The notes: a model not told the origin generated them from the letters alone. Counted from the stretch's first letter, positions 25,932 through 34,482 are shown. The stretch is 64,000 nucleotides of DNA from Endozoicomonas euniceicola (GCF_025562755.1 NZ_CP103300.1:3101001-3165000); one strand, 5' to 3'. Program-made: numbers and translations.

Positions 25932-28472
25932 GTGTATTTATTCAAAAAACAGGGAATTATTTTTTTCCAATTCCTTCTGATCCTGTCGTGTTTCATTTCA
26001 TATGCATCAAAAACCGTAGCGCAATCACAGGTTCATGACATAAGCGCATTGCCGGGTTTGTACGAAGGTGCAAGGTTTGGAGATGAGCTGCTACCCGGTT
26101 TAAAACACCAGCAGAATGATGCCCTGCCTGACACCAAAGCAACCGAAGGTGAATATACCAGTGAACGCTTACCAGAAAGCAGAAGCCAGCCAGGATTTCT
26201 CCGGCTAAGCAGCCCGTACACTCTGAATGTTGATGCTGACAGTCTGCAACCCGCTAAAGGAACAGCCTGTGTCACTGAGGCACTCGATTCCGGACAGCGA
26301 AAAAAATGGCAATGCTATAGCAAGCAGGGGGGGCATCACAGTGTTACCGTCGACATTGCTGTTTTTCATGTTGATGAATCCGTGATTTTACTTCCGGCTA
26401 ATCAGGACATGACGGTGCAGTACCTGTCTTTATCAGAAGGAGAGATAACAGCACCCCCCCAGTTCGAATTTCATCAATCTGATATTGCCAAAGCAGCTTT
26501 AAAGCAATCATTGCAAAACAAGAAAAAAATTGATGAAGCTGTTCAGAAAGCTTCCGCAATGATAAAAATATCCACTAGGAGCAAGGACGATGATCCGTCC
26601 ATCAAAGCCATTCGCTTTAAACTGCTTAACGATATTTCCAGAGAAGATGAGCAGATGCTTCAGGAAGCAATCAAAAATATCAGGCTGGGTGACAGACCTG
26701 AAATTCTGAAAAATACAGACGACATGTTTCTACTTCCTGACACGACTTTACAGCTGAGTTCCCATGGCTTGCAATTCGCAGGTAAAATCAGCAACCTGGT
26801 TGGGGGTAAAGGCGGGGGCGCTAAATCGAACAGTAAAAAAATAAAGTCCAATAAAAAAAGCTCTGGCAAACAGCCATCCACTTCATCGGGAGCCAGTTCA
26901 TCAGGAGCCAGCTCTTCCACTTCTGTTGAGTATAAGTTCAAGTTCTCTGAAAACTGCCCATATTGCCAGAATCAAAGATCGGAAAAAAACCTGGGTACAA
27001 ACAAATACTCTGAAGTCAGAACCTTAACGGAAGAAGAATATAAACAAAAAGCCTTGTTAGATACTAGAATTAGTGAGTTTGATCATGTTGCATTAATCAT
27101 AGCAATCAAGAGCAATGATAAAGATTACATAAAAAGGTATCTCTGTAAGTTTCCCCATCGCATAGACGCATTGATTAAGTATGGGGGATTTTACCATGAT
27201 AGTGCCAGTCCACTGAGTATTGCCATTCTGCTAAATAAACCGGACATTGTGGAATTACTACTTGAAATGGGAGCAAACGTAAATCAAAAAAAAGATCCGA
27301 TTTTGCTCGCCTGTGAATGGATTAGAAAGGAAAATACCACTCAAAAGCTTGAAATAATCCACCATCTGTTAAGTTGGGGGGCAAGCCCGAATGTCTGCGA
27401 AAAAAATTCACACTATCCTAATACACCGCTGACTTACTGCCTTCATAATTACTCCATGGAAGGGCTAAACATTTTGCTTAGTCATGGTGTAAACCCAAAT
27501 CCGAAAGAACCGTTAACCGAGAAAAATCAAATGGAGATTTGCCGGTATTATTTTAAGAATCACAGCACTAATGGGGATTTTCATAATAAACACGAGAGTT
27601 TGGATTTTTTAAAAGCATTATTGAAGCATGGCTTTGATCTCAACAGGAGCTATCTGGGTTTGTACCCAATCCATATTGCACTTATAAAAACGCATGACGG
27701 GACACCTGAATATGTCAAAGAACTGGTAGATGGTGGTGCTGATGTTAATGTAAGAGCTGAGGGTGGCGGTGCGACCCCTCTTCACTTTGCCTTGTCATCC
27801 CAAGGCAGCAAATACGATGTTAGAAAAGTGGTCACTTGTTTGGTGTCTTGTGGAGCTGACCCTGAAATTAAAGGCCGTTTTCCAGAAAGTTATGGCTTCT
27901 ATAGTTCTATGCATGATAAGGGTACTGCCCTTAAAGGGAAACGGCCTTTCACTGCTCTGGAGCTTGCTGATGATAGAATGCGAGAACTTATAGAGTCAGA
28001 GATTGAAGCCCGGAGAAAAAAGTTACAGGCAATAAAGCTTGATGCGACCGGAGTAACAGGTGCCAGAGGCTCTGCTCCAGATGCTGGCGACAGTTCAGAT
28101 TCAGACAGCGAGGCAGATGACATTCCCACCAATACAGACAGACCGTCTCTGCTTAAACGACTTGCTGGAATGTTTGGGTGTATCAAACCTGAAACCATTC
28201 CAGAACCTTCAGCCCCGCCACGTGAAGACAATGGCTTTCCAGAACCTTCAGCCCCGCCACGTGAAGACAATGGCTTTCCAGAACCTTCAGCCCCGCCACG
28301 TGAAGACAATGGCTTTCCAGAACCTTCAGCCCCGCCACGTGAAGACAATGACTTTCCAGAACCTTCACAACGCATGCCAGAATTCGGCGATGGGTTTTAT
28401 AATGTGGCACCTCCTCCCTATTCCGAGGAAGACCCTAATCCTTCTCCCTTCCGGAAAAATAAAAGGTTCTGA
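25932..28472 (+). CDS. Secreted ankyrin-repeat protein 3 with four PSAP motifs and PPPY
   Basis: The 846-residue paralogue has the same GTG start and N-terminal third as its sisters, then its own ankyrin set (KPDIVELLLEMGANVNQ, KLEIIHHLLSWGASPN, GATPLHFALSS, CLVSCGADPEIKG). The tail contains four head-to-tail 13-residue repeats (PEPSAPPREDNGF, DNA unit 39 bases, 28200-28355), then APPPYSEE (PPPY about 827-830). Near the stop a one-base deletion relative to genes 1 and 2 (CCCTTCCGG against CCCTATCCGG) shifts the frame, so the protein ends FRKNKRF instead of YPEK. Role inferred as for gene 1. Confidence 0.8.
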   Translation: MYLFKKQGIIFFQFLLILSCFISYASKTVAQSQVHDISALPGLYEGARFGDELLPGLKHQQNDALPDTKATEGEYTSERLPESRSQPGFLRLSSPYTLNVDADSLQPAKGTACVTEALDSGQRKKWQCYSKQGGHHSVTVDIAVFHVDESVILLPANQDMTVQYLSLSEGEITAPPQFEFHQSDIAKAALKQSLQNKKKIDEAVQKASAMIKISTRSKDDDPSIKAIRFKLLNDISREDEQMLQEAIKNIRLGDRPEILKNTDDMFLLPDTTLQLSSHGLQFAGKISNLVGGKGGGAKSNSKKIKSNKKSSGKQPSTSSGASSSGASSSTSVEYKFKFSENCPYCQNQRSEKNLGTNKYSEVRTLTEEEYKQKALLDTRISEFDHVALIIAIKSNDKDYIKRYLCKFPHRIDALIKYGGFYHDSASPLSIAILLNKPDIVELLLEMGANVNQKKDPILLACEWIRKENTTQKLEIIHHLLSWGASPNVCEKNSHYPNTPLTYCLHNYSMEGLNILLSHGVNPNPKEPLTEKNQMEICRYYFKNHSTNGDFHNKHESLDFLKALLKHGFDLNRSYLGLYPIHIALIKTHDGTPEYVKELVDGGADVNVRAEGGGATPLHFALSSQGSKYDVRKVVTCLVSCGADPEIKGRFPESYGFYSSMHDKGTALKGKRPFTALELADDRMRELIESEIEARRKKLQAIKLDATGVTGARGSAPDAGDSSDSDSEADDIPTNTDRPSLLKRLAGMFGCIKPETIPEPSAPPREDNGFPEPSAPPREDNGFPEPSAPPREDNGFPEPSAPPREDNDFPEPSQRMPEFGDGFYNVAPPPYSEEDPNPSPFRKNKRF
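28200..28355 (+). repeat. Four 39-base tandem repeats encoding PSAP motifs
   Basis: The unit starts at CCAGAACCTTCAGCC at 28200, 28239, 28278 and 28317. Ankyrin gene 1 has two units (20686 and 20725); gene 2 has a single diverged one. The nearly identical copies indicate recent expansion by slippage or recombination. Confidence 0.9.
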
Positions 28473-28567
28473 ATAAATATAAAGTACTTTATATGGAAAT
28501 CTGGCAGGCGCAATGCCTGCCAGCACCTAAACTACTGTCTTGACTCTGATATAACCGGAACCAGGGC

Positions 28568-29947
28568 ATGAAAAGAATACCCGAACCTTTTCGTATAAAA
28601 ATGGTGGAGCCGATCCGGATGACCACCCGGGCTGAGCGGGAGCAGGCTTTACAGGCAGCGGGCTACAACCCCTTTCTGCTAAAGAGCGATGACGTTTACA
28701 TTGACCTTCTGACAGACTCTGGTACGGGGGCCATGAGCGACCAGCAGTGGGCTGCCTTAATGGTTGGGGATGAGGCTTATGCCGGCAGTAAAAGCTTTAT
28801 TCGACTCCAGCAGGTAGCGCAGGATGTCTTTGGTTATGAGTATGTTCTGCCGACCCATCAGGGGCGAGGTGCAGAACAGATTTTATTTCCTGAACTGATT
28901 GCCCGAACCGGCCACAGCCAACCCATTTTCATCTCTAATTACCACTTTGATACCACGGCAGCCCATGTTGAGCTGGCGGGTGGTCAGGCCATCAATCTGG
29001 TTAAGGCTGAGGCGTTTGATACCGGTTCTGCCGACCTGTGGAAAGGCGATATTGACCTCAACCGTCTTCAGGAAACCATTGCTACAACGGAAGCCGGGCA
29101 GATTGCCGGGATTATTATCACGATCACCTGTAACAGTGTTGGCGGGCAACCGGTTTCCATGGGGAATATACGTTCCGTGAGTGAAATCGCCAGGGAACAT
29201 AACATCCCGGTTATTCTGGACTGTGCGCGTTTCTGTGAAAACGCATGGTTTATCAAGCAGCGTGATCCTGATTATGCCGCACTATCATTGCCGGACGTTA
29301 TTCGGGAGATGTTCAGTTATGGAGACATGCTGACGCTTTCCGCCAAAAAAGATCCGGTGGTGAACAGCGGTGGCTTGTGCTGTATCCGGGATGATGAAGA
29401 CCTTTACCGCAGTGTGTCGGTGCGCTGTGTACCGATGGAAGGGTTTATTACCTATGGCGGTATGACCGGGCGGGATATGGAGGCGCTGGCGACCGGACTT
29501 CGGGAAGGCATGAACGAAGACTTTCTCAGCTATCGTATCGGGCAGGTGGCGTACCTGGGGGAGAGCTTGTGTCAGGCGGGTATACCGATTCAGTCCCCGA
29601 CGGGCGGGCACGCTGTGTTTGTCGATGCTAAAAGAATGTTGCCGCATATTCCGCCTGAGCAGTTTCCGGCACTGGCATTGACCAATGAATTGTATCTGGA
29701 GTCGGGTGTCAGAGGGGTTGAAATTGGTTCTTTGTTGCTTGGACGTGACCCGCAAACCGGTAAGCAGAAACCTTCGCCTATGGAATTGATGCGCCTGACC
29801 ATTCCCAGACGAGTGTACACCAACGATCATATGGATTATGTGGCAGAGGCTTTAAAGGCCGTTAATGAGCGGGCTGAGAGCATTAAAGGCGTTCAGATGA
29901 CTTATGAACCGCCGGTACTCAGGCATTTTACAGCCCGCTTTTCTTAG
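28568..29947 (+). CDS. tnaA: Tryptophanase (tryptophan indole-lyase)
   Basis: The 459-residue PLP enzyme is of the beta-eliminating lyase family and splits tryptophan to indole, pyruvate and ammonia. PTHQGRGAEQ, the PLP lysine in SAKKD (second lysine, ~261), RLTIPRRVYT and LRHFTARF are present. Two residues separate it from tyrosine phenol-lyase: aspartate in YHFDTT (~128, E. coli Asp137; Thr in the phenol-lyase) and histidine in VLRHFTA (~453, E. coli His463; Phe in the phenol-lyase). The interval to the preceding hairpin is under 50 bases, so there is no room for a tnaC leader, and no tnaB permease follows. GGAA lies 7 bases before the ATG. Confidence 0.88.
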   Translation: MKRIPEPFRIKMVEPIRMTTRAEREQALQAAGYNPFLLKSDDVYIDLLTDSGTGAMSDQQWAALMVGDEAYAGSKSFIRLQQVAQDVFGYEYVLPTHQGRGAEQILFPELIARTGHSQPIFISNYHFDTTAAHVELAGGQAINLVKAEAFDTGSADLWKGDIDLNRLQETIATTEAGQIAGIIITITCNSVGGQPVSMGNIRSVSEIAREHNIPVILDCARFCENAWFIKQRDPDYAALSLPDVIREMFSYGDMLTLSAKKDPVVNSGGLCCIRDDEDLYRSVSVRCVPMEGFITYGGMTGRDMEALATGLREGMNEDFLSYRIGQVAYLGESLCQAGIPIQSPTGGHAVFVDAKRMLPHIPPEQFPALALTNELYLESGVRGVEIGSLLLGRDPQTGKQKPSPMELMRLTIPRRVYTNDHMDYVAEALKAVNERAESIKGVQMTYEPPVLRHFTARFS

Positions 29948-29985
29948 GCCATGGGCATTTCTTACGCTATGGGCATTTGAGTGGG

Positions 29986-30642
29986 TTAACGAAGGTTAAG
30001 CACCGGCCAGTCATTTTCCCGTGCTGTTCTTTCCAGTTCCGGGTCTGGATTAACAGCAAACGGGAAATCTACCTTTTGCAGCAGTGGCAGGTCGTTTTTA
30101 GAATCACTGTAGAAATAGCTGCCTTCCATACTGAACTCAGGGTTTTCGGTCAGCCATTCCTGCAAGCGCGTTACCTTACCGTCCTGAAATGTTAGCGTAC
30201 CAGCCACTTTGCCAGTGTAACGGTTATCCTTAATTTCCAGCTCGATAGCCAGCAGCGTATCGACACCAAATTCATCGGCGATAGGCTCGACCACGAAACG
30301 GTTGGTTGCCGTAATGATCATCAGGTGATCACCCTGATCCCGGTGTTTTTGCAGCATTGCCCGTGCTTTTTCCAGCATAATCGGGCGAATGTGTTGCTCC
30401 ATAAACAGTTCATGGTATTGCTTTAATTCCTCCATGCTGTAGTGGGTCAGTGGTTCAAGGGCAAAATTCAGATACTCGTAAATATCCAGGGAGGCCTGCT
30501 CATACTGCTGATGAAAATAAGCGTTGCCCTTACGATAAGCTTCCACATCCACCAGTTCCTGTTCACACACGAACTCCCCCCAGAGATAATCGCTGTCATT
30601 GGCGATCAGAGTATTATCCAGATCAAAAATTGCGAGAGCCAC
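29986..30642 (-). CDS. HAD-superfamily (IB) phosphatase
   Basis: The 218-residue protein has the HAD motifs: DLDNTLIA at the N-terminus (nucleophile Asp6 and acid/base Asp8), ITATN (~108, motif II) and YFYSDSKNDLPLL (motif IV acidic pair, ~175). The helical cap lies between motifs I and II, as in the SerB-like IB group. It is a cytoplasmic phosphomonoesterase of unknown substrate. It is divergent from rppH; the arrangement HAD gene, rppH, ptsP is conserved in pseudomonads and relatives, supporting an ordinary chromosomal context. Confidence 0.85.
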   Translation of the reverse strand: MALAIFDLDNTLIANDSDYLWGEFVCEQELVDVEAYRKGNAYFHQQYEQASLDIYEYLNFALEPLTHYSMEELKQYHELFMEQHIRPIMLEKARAMLQKHRDQGDHLMIITATNRFVVEPIADEFGVDTLLAIELEIKDNRYTGKVAGTLTFQDGKVTRLQEWLTENPEFSMEGSYFYSDSKNDLPLLQKVDFPFAVNPDPELERTARENDWPVLNLR

Positions 30643-30941
30643 AAGACCTCCTGCCAGACTGCACGGCTAATAAATTTTTATAACTGTCGGCCATGAAATA
30701 GTTAAGGACACAGTTCAGGTTGAAACAGTCTAAGACATCAATAGGACAAAAGCAGGACGCAGGTCAGCTTTAGCGGAAAATTTTTGCGTTTGTGAATGCG
30801 GTCAATTGAAAGAGGTAAGGGCTAACTGTCTGTTTTCAGAGGCAGATCAATATTAGTTCAACTAAATTGGCATCTTCGTTGCTGTGTTTACGCCGTTTGT
30901 GAAACAATGCGTTATAAGAAACATTTTAGGTAGCCGCAGGC

Positions 30942-31433
30942 GTGATTGATTCAGATGGATTCAGACCAAACGTCGGTATTATCCTCGCAAATCAACACGG
31001 TCAGGTCCTTTGGGCGCGGCGTATAAGACAGGACGCATGGCAATTCCCCCAGGGGGGAATCAATGATGGAGAATCTCCGGAAGAAGCCATGTACCGGGAA
31101 CTCTATGAAGAAATAGGTCTTCAGCCGGAAGACGTGGAAATTCTGGCCTGTACCCGGGGATGGTTGCGTTATCGATTGCCTCGACGTCTTGTACGCAGAG
31201 AGCAGTACCCACTCTGTATTGGACAGAAACAAAAGTGGTTCCTGCTAAAGTTGCTCACAAGCGATGACCGTGTCAGCGTGGATCATACACCGTCCCCCGA
31301 GTTCGACGGATGGCGTTGGGTCAGTTATTGGTACCCTCTTGGGCAGGTTGTGTCATTCAAGCGGGAAGTATATCGACGAGCCTTGCGGGAGCTGGCTCCA
31401 AGGATTGGGCGTTTACAGGGTGGTGGCAACTGA
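30942..31433 (+). CDS. rppH: RNA pyrophosphohydrolase RppH
   Basis: The 163-residue Nudix hydrolase starts at GTG; MIDSDGFRPNVGIILAN aligns with the start of E. coli RppH. The Nudix box spans about 38-60 (GGINDGESPEEAMYRELYEE). WLRYRLPRRLVRRE and GQKQKWFLLKL are further RppH signatures. The enzyme removes pyrophosphate from 5' triphosphorylated RNA, opening the way to RNase E decay. ptsP follows after 51 bases in the same direction and is probably in the same operon. The ~300 bases upstream hold the divergent promoters with the HAD gene; I could not assign boxes with confidence. Confidence 0.95.
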   Translation: MIDSDGFRPNVGIILANQHGQVLWARRIRQDAWQFPQGGINDGESPEEAMYRELYEEIGLQPEDVEILACTRGWLRYRLPRRLVRREQYPLCIGQKQKWFLLKLLTSDDRVSVDHTPSPEFDGWRWVSYWYPLGQVVSFKREVYRRALRELAPRIGRLQGGGN

Positions 31434-31484
31434 CAGAGACCACCCGGTCGGGGAATTTCAGGCGGAGGTTAAGAGCAGACGACT

Positions 31485-33761
31485 ATGTTGAACACTCTGC
31501 GCACAATTGTTCAGGAAGTCAGTGCGGCCTCTGACCTCCGGGCTGCGTTGCAGATTATTGTGCAGCGCGTTCGGGACGCTATGAAAACAGACGTCTGTTC
31601 TGTTTATCTGTTCGATCAGGAACAGAGTGAATATACCCTGAGTGCTACGGAAGGACTGAACCCTTCTGCGGTAGGGGTGGTAAAAATGGCGCAGTCCGCA
31701 GGACTGGTCGGACAGGTAGGGCTTCGGGAAGAACCCATTAACCTTGAAGACGCTGCTGCGCATCCCAAATTTCTCTACATCAAGGCAACCGGCGAGGAGC
31801 GTTATCATTCGTTTCTCGGGGTGCCTATTATCCATCATCGCCAGATTCTGGGGGTGATGGTGGTTCAGCAAAAAAAACGCCGTCGTTTTGATGAACCCGA
31901 AGAAGCGTTCCTGGTCACCATGTCTGCCCAGCTGGCAGGGGTAATTGCCCACGCTGAAGCGACAGGCTCTCTGCTCGTTACACCGAACAGCCCCAGAAAA
32001 ACCGCCCGATTTCAAGGGACTGCCGGTGCCTCAGGCGTTGCCATTGGTGAAGCGGTTGTGGCCGCGCCTCCGGCAGACCTGGGGGCTGTGCCTGATCGTC
32101 AGCATGACGACCTTGACGCAGAGCTGGCTTTGCTGGACCGGGCGCTGGAGGCTGTACGTGAGGAGATGAAAGCAACGGCAGCAAAACTCTCAGAACTGCT
32201 CCCGGTGGAAGAGCAGGCTCTGTTTGATGTTTATCTGAGTATGCTGGATGACAATGCGTTAGGGCTTGAAATCCGCAACCAGATCAGGACTGGCAGCTGG
32301 GCTCCCGGTGCCTTGCGGTATGTCATTGATGAGCATGTCCGTAATTTTGAAAAGATGGAAGATGCTTACCTGCGGGAACGGGCAGCCGATGTCAAAGACC
32401 TTGGTCGACGGGTGCTGTCCTACCTGCAAAAAGAAGACAAAAACAGCATCACTTACCCAGACAATACCGTTCTGGTCAGTGAAGAGTTAACGCCGGCCAT
32501 GCTGGCCGACGTTCCCCATGAACAGTTGTCAGGTCTGGTGTCTGTACAGGGGTCAGGCAATTCCCATGCCGCCATTCTTGCCAGGGCGCTGGGTATCCCT
32601 ACGGTAATGGGAGCGGTTGATCTGCCCTTCCTTAAGCTGTCGGGAAACCAGCTGATCGTAGATGGCAATCTTGGGCTGGTTTACTCGACTCCCTCCACTG
32701 AATTGCTGGAACACTACCAGGTGGTGGTTGAAGAGGAGCAGGAGTTTACCGAAGGGCTTGAAGCAATTAGTGGCCTGCCCTGCCTGACGCCCGATAACTA
32801 TCGAATTCCCCTGTGGGTAAACACCGGATTGATGACCGATACGGTTCGCTCACTGGATCGGGGCGCTGAAGGTGTGGGTCTTTACAGGACCGAAGTGCCT
32901 TTCCTGCTCAGGGAACGTTTCCCCAGTGAACTGGAACAGGAAAAAATCTACCGGCACCAGCTGGAAGCTTTTGCTCCAAGACCTGTGACCATGCGAACCC
33001 TGGATATTGGCGGTGACAAGTCCCTGAGTTATTTTCCCATTAAAGAAGATAATCCATTCCTCGGCTGGCGGGGCATTCGGGTAACACTGGATCACCCGGA
33101 AATCTTTCTGGTGCAGGTTCGGGCCATGCTCAAGGCCAGTGTCGGACTCGATAACCTGCGAATTATGTTGCCCATGATCACCAGTGTGTTTGAGGTGGAA
33201 GAGGCTATGCACCTTATTCACCGGGCGCATACCGAGGTATTGTCGGAAGGCTTACCTGTGGTGATGCCGCCGGTAGGCGTTATGGTCGAGGTGCCGGCGG
33301 CGGTCTACCAGGTCAGGGAACTGGCAAAGCAGGTTGACTTCCTTTCTATCGGTTCCAATGACCTTACCCAGTACCTGCTGGCCGTTGACCGGAACAATCC
33401 CAGAGTGGCCAACCTGTATAATTCTTTCCACCCGGCGGTGTTGCAGGCTGTGCAGAAAATCATTGACGATACCCATAAAGAAGGCAAAACCGTCAGCATT
33501 TGTGGTGAACTGGCCGGAGACCCGGCAGCGGCAATCCTGTTAATGGCAATGGGTGTGGATATGTTGTCCATGAGTGCCACCAATCTGCTTAAAGTGAAGT
33601 GGACATTGAGACGGATTACCATGGAGAAGGCGAAAGACATACTGGCTGAAGTGCTGACCATGGACAATGCCCAGGTGATTCGCAGCTCTCTTGAGCTGGC
33701 ACTGTGCAGTGAAGGGCTGGGTAAGGTTCTGGGCATTAAGAGCCGCCGTTTTAGCCAGTGA
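31485..33761 (+). CDS. ptsP: Phosphoenolpyruvate-protein phosphotransferase PtsP (EI-Ntr)
   Basis: The 758-residue protein has the standard PtsP layout. A GAF domain (about 15-155, LRAALQIIVQRVRDAMKTDV) is followed by the EI N-terminal domain with the phospho-accepting histidine in GSGNSHAAILARALG (His361). The C-terminal PEP-binding TIM barrel has LYRTEVPFL, TLDIGGDK, SIGSNDLTQYLLAVDR and CGELAGDP. It starts the nitrogen PTS relay, passing phosphate from PEP to NPr and EIIA-Ntr, and the GAF domain senses nitrogen status in characterised homologues. Length matches the family (about 750-760). Confidence 0.95.
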   Translation: MLNTLRTIVQEVSAASDLRAALQIIVQRVRDAMKTDVCSVYLFDQEQSEYTLSATEGLNPSAVGVVKMAQSAGLVGQVGLREEPINLEDAAAHPKFLYIKATGEERYHSFLGVPIIHHRQILGVMVVQQKKRRRFDEPEEAFLVTMSAQLAGVIAHAEATGSLLVTPNSPRKTARFQGTAGASGVAIGEAVVAAPPADLGAVPDRQHDDLDAELALLDRALEAVREEMKATAAKLSELLPVEEQALFDVYLSMLDDNALGLEIRNQIRTGSWAPGALRYVIDEHVRNFEKMEDAYLRERAADVKDLGRRVLSYLQKEDKNSITYPDNTVLVSEELTPAMLADVPHEQLSGLVSVQGSGNSHAAILARALGIPTVMGAVDLPFLKLSGNQLIVDGNLGLVYSTPSTELLEHYQVVVEEEQEFTEGLEAISGLPCLTPDNYRIPLWVNTGLMTDTVRSLDRGAEGVGLYRTEVPFLLRERFPSELEQEKIYRHQLEAFAPRPVTMRTLDIGGDKSLSYFPIKEDNPFLGWRGIRVTLDHPEIFLVQVRAMLKASVGLDNLRIMLPMITSVFEVEEAMHLIHRAHTEVLSEGLPVVMPPVGVMVEVPAAVYQVRELAKQVDFLSIGSNDLTQYLLAVDRNNPRVANLYNSFHPAVLQAVQKIIDDTHKEGKTVSICGELAGDPAAAILLMAMGVDMLSMSATNLLKVKWTLRRITMEKAKDILAEVLTMDNAQVIRSSLELALCSEGLGKVLGIKSRRFSQ

Positions 33762-33786
33762 TTTCCGCTGGAACGACCATCCCTCT

Positions 33787-34081
33787 TTACGCTTGAGCTG
33801 GTTTTCCGATATTTAGTGTCATGCCAAGGGCAGAGCACACAGCTAGCAATGTTTTCAGAGTAGGATTTCCCTGGTCACTGAAAGACCGATAGAGCTGCTC
33901 TCTGGATAGCCCTGTTTTTTTCTGCGATAGCAGACATGCCTTTTGCTCGTGTTACTACACCAAAAGCATGAGCTATGTAGCCTGCATCAGCGGTTTCAAA
34001 CGCTTCTGCCATAAAAACTTCTATAGCTTCAGGTGTGGTGAGTGCTTCAGCAGGGTCGTAGTCGTGTAGTTCTGTTTTCAT
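33787..34081 (-). pseudogene. HigA-like antitoxin gene, frameshifted in an A7 tract
   Basis: The open frame from 34081 gives 68 residues (MKTELHDYDPAEALTTPEAI and on to GMSAIAEK) and then leaves the family frame. Removing one A from the A7 run (33914-33920 on the plus strand as T7) restores a continuous 97-residue helix-turn-helix antitoxin reading TGLSREQLYRSFSDQGNPTL and ending GMTLNIGKPAQA at 33787. The family is the addiction-module antidote group that pairs with RelE/HigB-like killers. Either a true frameshift, slippage, or a sequencing error in the homopolymer. Confidence 0.75.
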
Positions 34082-34155
34082 GATTTCTTCTCCAATGCTT
34101 TTGCCAGTTCCCTGGCCAGCTTGATGCCTCGTTTATTGCTTGCAAAAAAAGTCGA
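34078..34155 (-). pseudogene. C-terminal remnant of a HigB-like toxin
   Basis: Upstream of the antitoxin, a frame reads TFFASNKRGIKLARELAKAL then EKKS and stops with TCATGA, overlapping the antitoxin ATG by the ATGA arrangement usual for these modules. It resembles the tail of addiction-module killer proteins (GDKSTQ..DI..A..LA). The rest of the toxin gene is absent: sequence beyond about 34155 is unrelated AT-rich DNA. Confidence 0.5.
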
Positions 34156-34182
34156 TGGTCTCTACAAAAAAAATCTAATTAC

Positions 34183-34227
34183 GGACAAATTTATCCGAAA
34201 AAATACTTTAATCGGATAAAATTATCC
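34183..34227. promoter_or_regulatory. Two 14-base dyads, candidate HicB operators
   Basis: GGACAA-AT-TTATCC (34183-34196) and GGATAA-AA-TTATCC (34214-34227) have the same 6-2-6 inverted architecture, and their centres are 31 bases apart, about three helical turns. They end 14 bases before the hicA-like ATG, a position typical of toxin-antitoxin autoregulation. Confidence 0.55.
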
Positions 34228-34240
34228 TAAAATAAGCCCT

Positions 34241-34461
34241 ATGAACGGAAATGAACTTCTGAAAAACTGAAAAAGCTGGCAAGATTGCGAGATGAACAAC
34301 TTAAGGTGCTCAAGGCTAGGGGAAAGGGTTCACACGGAACACTCTATTACGGAGACAAACGAACCATTCTAAAAGACCCCAAAAAAGAGATAGGTAAAGG
34401 GCTTCTTAACACGATGTTGGAAGACCTCGATTTAAATAAAGAGGATATAGAGGGACTTTAA
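34241..34461 (+). pseudogene. HicA-like toxin gene, frameshifted near the start
   Basis: From the ATG at 34241 the frame reads MNGNELLKN and stops. Adding one A to the run of five A in CTGAAAAACTG restores a 73-residue protein: MNGNELLKKLKKLARLRDEQ and on through RGKGSHGTLYYGDKRTILKD to DLNKEDIEGL. GKGSHGTLYYG holds the catalytic histidine of HicA RNases. HicB follows 21 bases later. As written, the toxin is not made, while the antitoxin is intact. Confidence 0.75.
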
Positions 34462-34482
34462 GCCCTCAAAGGAGTAGACAGA

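Larger units (their letters stand above)
18122..28521 (+). repeat. Tandem array of ~2.8-2.9 kb units (rlmI tail + ankyrin gene)
   Basis: Three units start at 18122, 20926 and 23841, each at TGCCTGCC. Each begins with a ~175-base copy of the rlmI 3' end and downstream region (14703-14878), then a conserved ~105-base leader, an ankyrin effector gene, a 16-base palindrome (TATAAAGTACTTTATA) and a GGCAGGC/GCCTGCC hairpin. Subtracting the IS66 in the third, unit lengths are 2804, 2915 and 2865 bases. The join between the hairpin and the rlmI sequence lies in the shared TGCCTGCC, so short homology probably seeded the first duplication. Confidence 0.88.

Noticed and set aside
28568..29947. Identification as tyrosine phenol-lyase
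   Set aside because: Asp in YHFDTT and His in LRHFTA are the tryptophanase residues; the phenol-lyase has Thr and Phe there.
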